NCBI GenBank assembly: GCA_002803225.1
Contig: NXFV01000825.1
Coordinates: 1 to 45,326, forward strand
Length of the DNA stretch: 45,326 bases
Reading direction: 5' to 3'
From: Gamarada debralockiae
Lineage: Eukaryota; Ascomycota; Leotiomycetes; Helotiales; Hyphodiscaceae
Shown: positions 42,155 to 45,326 of the stretch, piece after piece
Layout: each line of letters opens with the position of its first letter
Numbering within the stretch: position 1 is the first letter of the stretch
The notes under the pieces: generated by a model
What the model was told of the DNA's origin: nothing
Database searches by the model: none
Seen by the model: only the letters and a program-made list of their open reading frames with translations
Made by a program: the position numbers and the translations under genes

Positions 42155-42802
42155 AATAGAAACTTTGCAATTGTATCGATTGTGACAGCTTTAAAAACCT
42201 GTCTCTTTGAAAGAGTAAAGTCCTCAAATCGAATTTGAACAGTGCTAGTGGCGGTATCATAAGATTGATAAAGCTGTTACAGTACAGCCCCACTCAAGCT
42301 TGACTGTGTACAGTACAACCGTGGATCTCTGCCAGAAGTATGACCTTTTTGTGCAGCATGCAACAGAATCCATGGATGAGATAATGCGCGGAGCCAATCT
42401 AGTCTAGACTAAGTCTCCTATCAGCTATCCGATATCTCTATATCTTTCTATGCCCTTGAGGAAGGAGCGAAGGTGCAGGACTAAGGCGAAGTTGCATATT
42501 TGGCCGAAGAAGGCTAAACCTTCTAGCACCTCGACCGCCAACAGTTACACAAAAATTCAAGGCCCAGAGGCGCAGTGTGATGTTACATGCAGACGCCCGG
42601 ACACGAGGCGGCACAATGAAGTGTAATGCATAAGTAAACTCGACATGGCTTTTGCGTCCAACGGCGCCCCTATTTATCTAAACGAGGGAGCGTGAGTCAC
42701 TATCATGGTCATCCTCCTCCTCCTTATCCTCATGTTCAATCTCCTTTCTAGTTATTGATGCCTCGTCCTCAACTATAACACTACTCGAATGTACCACGGC
42801 CA
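42155..42802. promoter_or_regulatory. Divergent promoter, UstYa-like 2 and EamA transporter
   Basis: A 648-bp gap between genes pointing away from each other. TACAGTACA occurs twice in direct orientation at 42278-42286 and 42309-42317, 31 bases apart (about three helical turns). A five-codon upstream ORF precedes the transporter ATG (from 42789). Confidence 0.45.
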
Positions 42803-44097
42803 ATGACCATAGATTCAGGGGTCCCGTCCTTCATCGAGCGGCATCGTCCGTCTCTGTTTGTCTTAGCTTCGCAAATGGTCGCCGCTACGCTGAATGCCGC
42901 GGCCAAGTTCAGTGAGACAAGACCCGAGGCAGTCCATCCGTTCATGATCCTGCATATACGGATGTTGATCACGGGAATCGGATGTACATTGGATCTTTGG
43001 CATATCGGATCCTCAAAGTTAGAGGTCTTGTTCGGAATACCAGATGTGCGAGGCCTCATCTTATTGCGGGCACTTGGTGGGGTTTGTGGTGCCACGGGAT
43101 TCTTTTGTACGTTTTAATGTCCATCTCTCTCATTCTGAGAATCTTTTCATCATGCGAGTTCGAGACATTTGACATGTTGGTCGTTATACTAACTCGCCAT
43201 CTTCACACTAGTCTCCATGATATACTTGAGTCTCAGTGAAGCCACAGCTTTGAATTTTCTGGGCCCTCTAGGATCGCTGATCCTAACGAGGTGCCTGTCC
43301 TTCGCCACGGTCCAATGGACTGACTGCATCGGCGCTGTGGGCGCGCTCGTAGGCGTTGTGCTCGTAGCCCAGCCTGAAGACATATTTGGCACGACAGAGG
43401 CAGGTTCTGATGTCTCTGGAAAGGTGCACGGCCACTTGAAAGGCTTGGCTTTTGGTGTCTTCGGAGTCTGTGGAGGTGTGGTAAGTGATGATAGCTTTCA
43501 TTGAGATAGATTTGGAATTCTTGATTGCTGAAGGGCTAATATCTCCACAGATTGCACTAACGTCAATCCGTAGCGTTGGGACGCGGGCTCATCCACTAAC
43601 AAGTGTCAATATGTTTGCGTGGAGCCTGGTGTTTGTGAGCGGGATCGCCCTTATGATAATTCCGGAAATAACATGGCCGAGGAGTCCATTTATATGGGCT
43701 TGCTTAATATATATAGGCACCTGCGGCTTCGCGATGGTGAGTGAACTACATTTTATCTTTTACACTCCTCTTTGGAAGGCTTCCAACTCAAAAACCTTCT
43801 TAGGAATATCTCCTCACAGTTGGAATATCGAACGACTCATCGTCAGCCGCTACGCTCATGATTTATACTCAGATAGTTTGGGCTCTCGCGGTGGACCGCG
43901 CTTTATTCCAAACTACAACCAACGCGTGGGCCCTTTTTGGTGCCGCAACTATCATCAGCAGCCTGTGTCTTGTCACTGTAGTTGGGGAAGGCAGAAAATT
44001 TGGCGGCGGTATTTATACACATCTAACGAGTGAAGAAGACGAACACGCAGAAAGGTTGAGATTAGATGGACTCCAGGCTGAACAGATTGGTCGTTAG
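42803..44097 (+). CDS. EamA/DMT-superfamily membrane transporter
   Basis: Four exons (42803-43106, 43212-43480, 43551-43736, 43804-44097) give 350 residues with all junctions in frame. Landmarks typical of EamA (DUF6) transporters are LLRALGGVCGATGFF, then MIYLSLSEATALNFLGPLGS, GALVGVVLVAQPEDIFG and, in the second repeat, AATLMIYTQIVWALAVDRAL. About ten membrane helices in two five-helix repeats are expected. The family exports metabolites or moves nucleotide sugars; the substrate here is unknown. Its position beside two UstYa-like genes and sharing a promoter region with one of them suggests export of a pathway product, which is inference. Confidence 0.87.
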
Positions 44098-44948
44098 AGA
44101 GAAATCGACTCAAAAAAATACTGTGGCTGTCCCAAAGTGTACTTATTCTTCAACTGTAGTGATCTATCCTGTGAGGAGACACAATTGCATACATGACATC
44201 TTACTTCCAACACTCTAAGTATTCGGAATATGACCTGGGAGACTTTTGGAAGCTAATGGAAATGGCGCAAGATGTGATGATTAGGCGTTTAAACACTCAC
44301 TACTAATAACGCTAATGAAGACCTGGAATCTGAAGTAGTCCCAAATTTCAATCACTTTGCCAGGATCCTCTGGGATGTGTTTTACGGATCTGCGGAATCA
44401 AAGGCCTTAATCTTCTTGCGAACATGTAGGAGCATCATCTGTGGTAACTGCCTTGGTATGAGACCCGTTGGGAGATATGGCAAACATTGGGAGCTCTCAT
44501 TCTAAGCGGTCTTCAAGCCAAACGCAAGGATTTTGTCAGAGAAGTGAATTTCCTGAAAGAACTACAGTCGAGTATCTTTGGCATCCCAGCCGGTAACTCT
44601 GTGTTCGACGACTGACGGCCGTCCACACGAGCTTCACCTTCTTCAACCACTTCGACGGCATCTTCTAATTGGGTCACTGGCATTTTATCCACTTATACGA
44701 GAGAGCGCTTCAAGAATAGTTCAGATAGGTTCCGCAGAACATGGGACAGGAGGCACGGGGAATCACATGCAGCCAGCTTCGCTCGCTGGTCATCGGCGGG
44801 AAATATGTACTGGCAGACCCACAAGACGCTAATATACACAGGAATGTCATCCTCCTAATGTTTTAGAAATCTTTGCAGAGGATGCCATTTGTGAGTAGTG
44901 TAAGTTGACAGGGTAATTTCTGACCGGGGCAAAATATCATCCGCGCAA
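44098..44948. other. Gene-poor right flank with a possible coding remnant
   Basis: A plus-strand run at about 44446-44616 reads LPWYETRWEIWQTLGALILS, then LQSSIFGIPAGNSVFDD and a stop. It has protein-like composition but I do not recognise the family, and no start or splice chain is evident. Nothing else is supported. Confidence 0.3.
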
Positions 44949-45326
44949 TACAGTAGAACCTCGATATAAGCATCCTCTACATAAGCATACCTCACCAATA
45001 AGCATCGAGTTTTAAGGCCCGTTTTATTTTGGTGAGCCAATAAGCATACCTCGCTGGAAGCATATACTTAGATAATTAGGGTCCCGATTTTGAGATTACA
45101 CCTAACTTTACCTTGATATGCTTATGAAATAAGTCATATGACATGAGATTAGTGATTAACAGCCTGTATTTACAGGGTCCTAGACCCTATAATATAGTAA
45201 CTGACAGCCTAAAGCTAAGATTTAATGAACATTCGATTAATTACTTTATTTTAGGGACTATAATATCCGAGGACTTAAAATTACAGCGGCTGATAGGCTA
45301 TGACCCCCTTAGATTTTTAAGTCTTG
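44949..45326. mobile_element. pogo-like DNA transposon terminus, cut by window edge
   Basis: After a TA dinucleotide, CAGTAGAACCTCGATATAAG begins at 44951. It is identical to the outer 20 bases of the MITE at 23.7 kb. Inside, the sequence differs: several ATAAGCAT words recur instead of ATAAGAAT. AT-rich sequence continues to the window end with no second terminus. It is probably the left end of a larger relative of the MITEs, possibly one that encodes a transposase beyond the edge. Confidence 0.6.

Noticed and set aside
1..45326. tRNA, rRNA or CRISPR features
   Set aside because: No tRNA-like cloverleaf with B-box sequence, no rRNA similarity and no regularly spaced repeat array were found by reading; prokaryote-type features are not expected in this eukaryotic sequence.

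Overview
The window is a filamentous ascomycete (Pezizomycotina) chromosome segment. Coding genes are split by short introns of mostly 45-160 bp, usually with GTANGT-type donors and CTAAC/CTGAC branch sites. The gene families are typically fungal: CFEM, LysM, RTA1, HET, DUF3328/UstYa and DUF1680. The mix of secreted plant-cell-wall and effector-like genes suits a plant-associated fungus, perhaps a leotiomycete, but no species can be named from the sequence alone. All gene models below were assembled by hand from splice sites and frame continuity.

Left part (1-26.6 kb). This half is mostly ordinary and gene dense. It holds a decayed LysM gene, a fused MFS/GH11 relic, a GPI-anchored CFEM protein, a CoA-binding protein divergent from a SAM methyltransferase, a Cdc4/Mlc1 myosin light chain, a STEEP1-like protein, a secreted DUF1680 (GH127-type) glycosidase, a CUL1 cullin, a HET-domain protein, an RTA1-family membrane protein and a SmgGDS-like armadillo protein. 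Between them lie relics: a DUF6594 tail, a Dal5-type permease and a PhyH dioxygenase.

Middle island (26.9-34.6 kb). I could assemble no intact gene here. It contains a non-autonomous hAT-type element with a perfect 8-bp target duplication, a probable Ty3-type LTR, a pogo-like MITE (a second copy sits at 23.7 kb and a related terminus at the right edge), a LINE reverse-transcriptase fragment, a HET pseudogene, an unrecognised frameshifted gene, a 19-bp tandem repeat and a bZIP pseudogene. It looks like a mobile-element and gene-decay compartment.

Right part (34.6-45.3 kb). An MFS transporter is intact except for one apparent 1-base deletion. A 484-bp inverted-repeat element with an 8-bp target duplication abuts a degraded Ku70 C-terminal fragment that ends in a SAP domain. 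Then comes the most interesting block (38.4-44.1 kb): two DUF3328/UstYa-like genes flank a tiny secreted-peptide gene, followed by a divergent EamA-type transporter. This resembles a small, possibly undescribed UstYa-type biosynthetic locus. One UstYa copy has intact HxxHC motifs, while the other has Ser in place of Cys in both. The right edge runs into a DNA transposon terminus.
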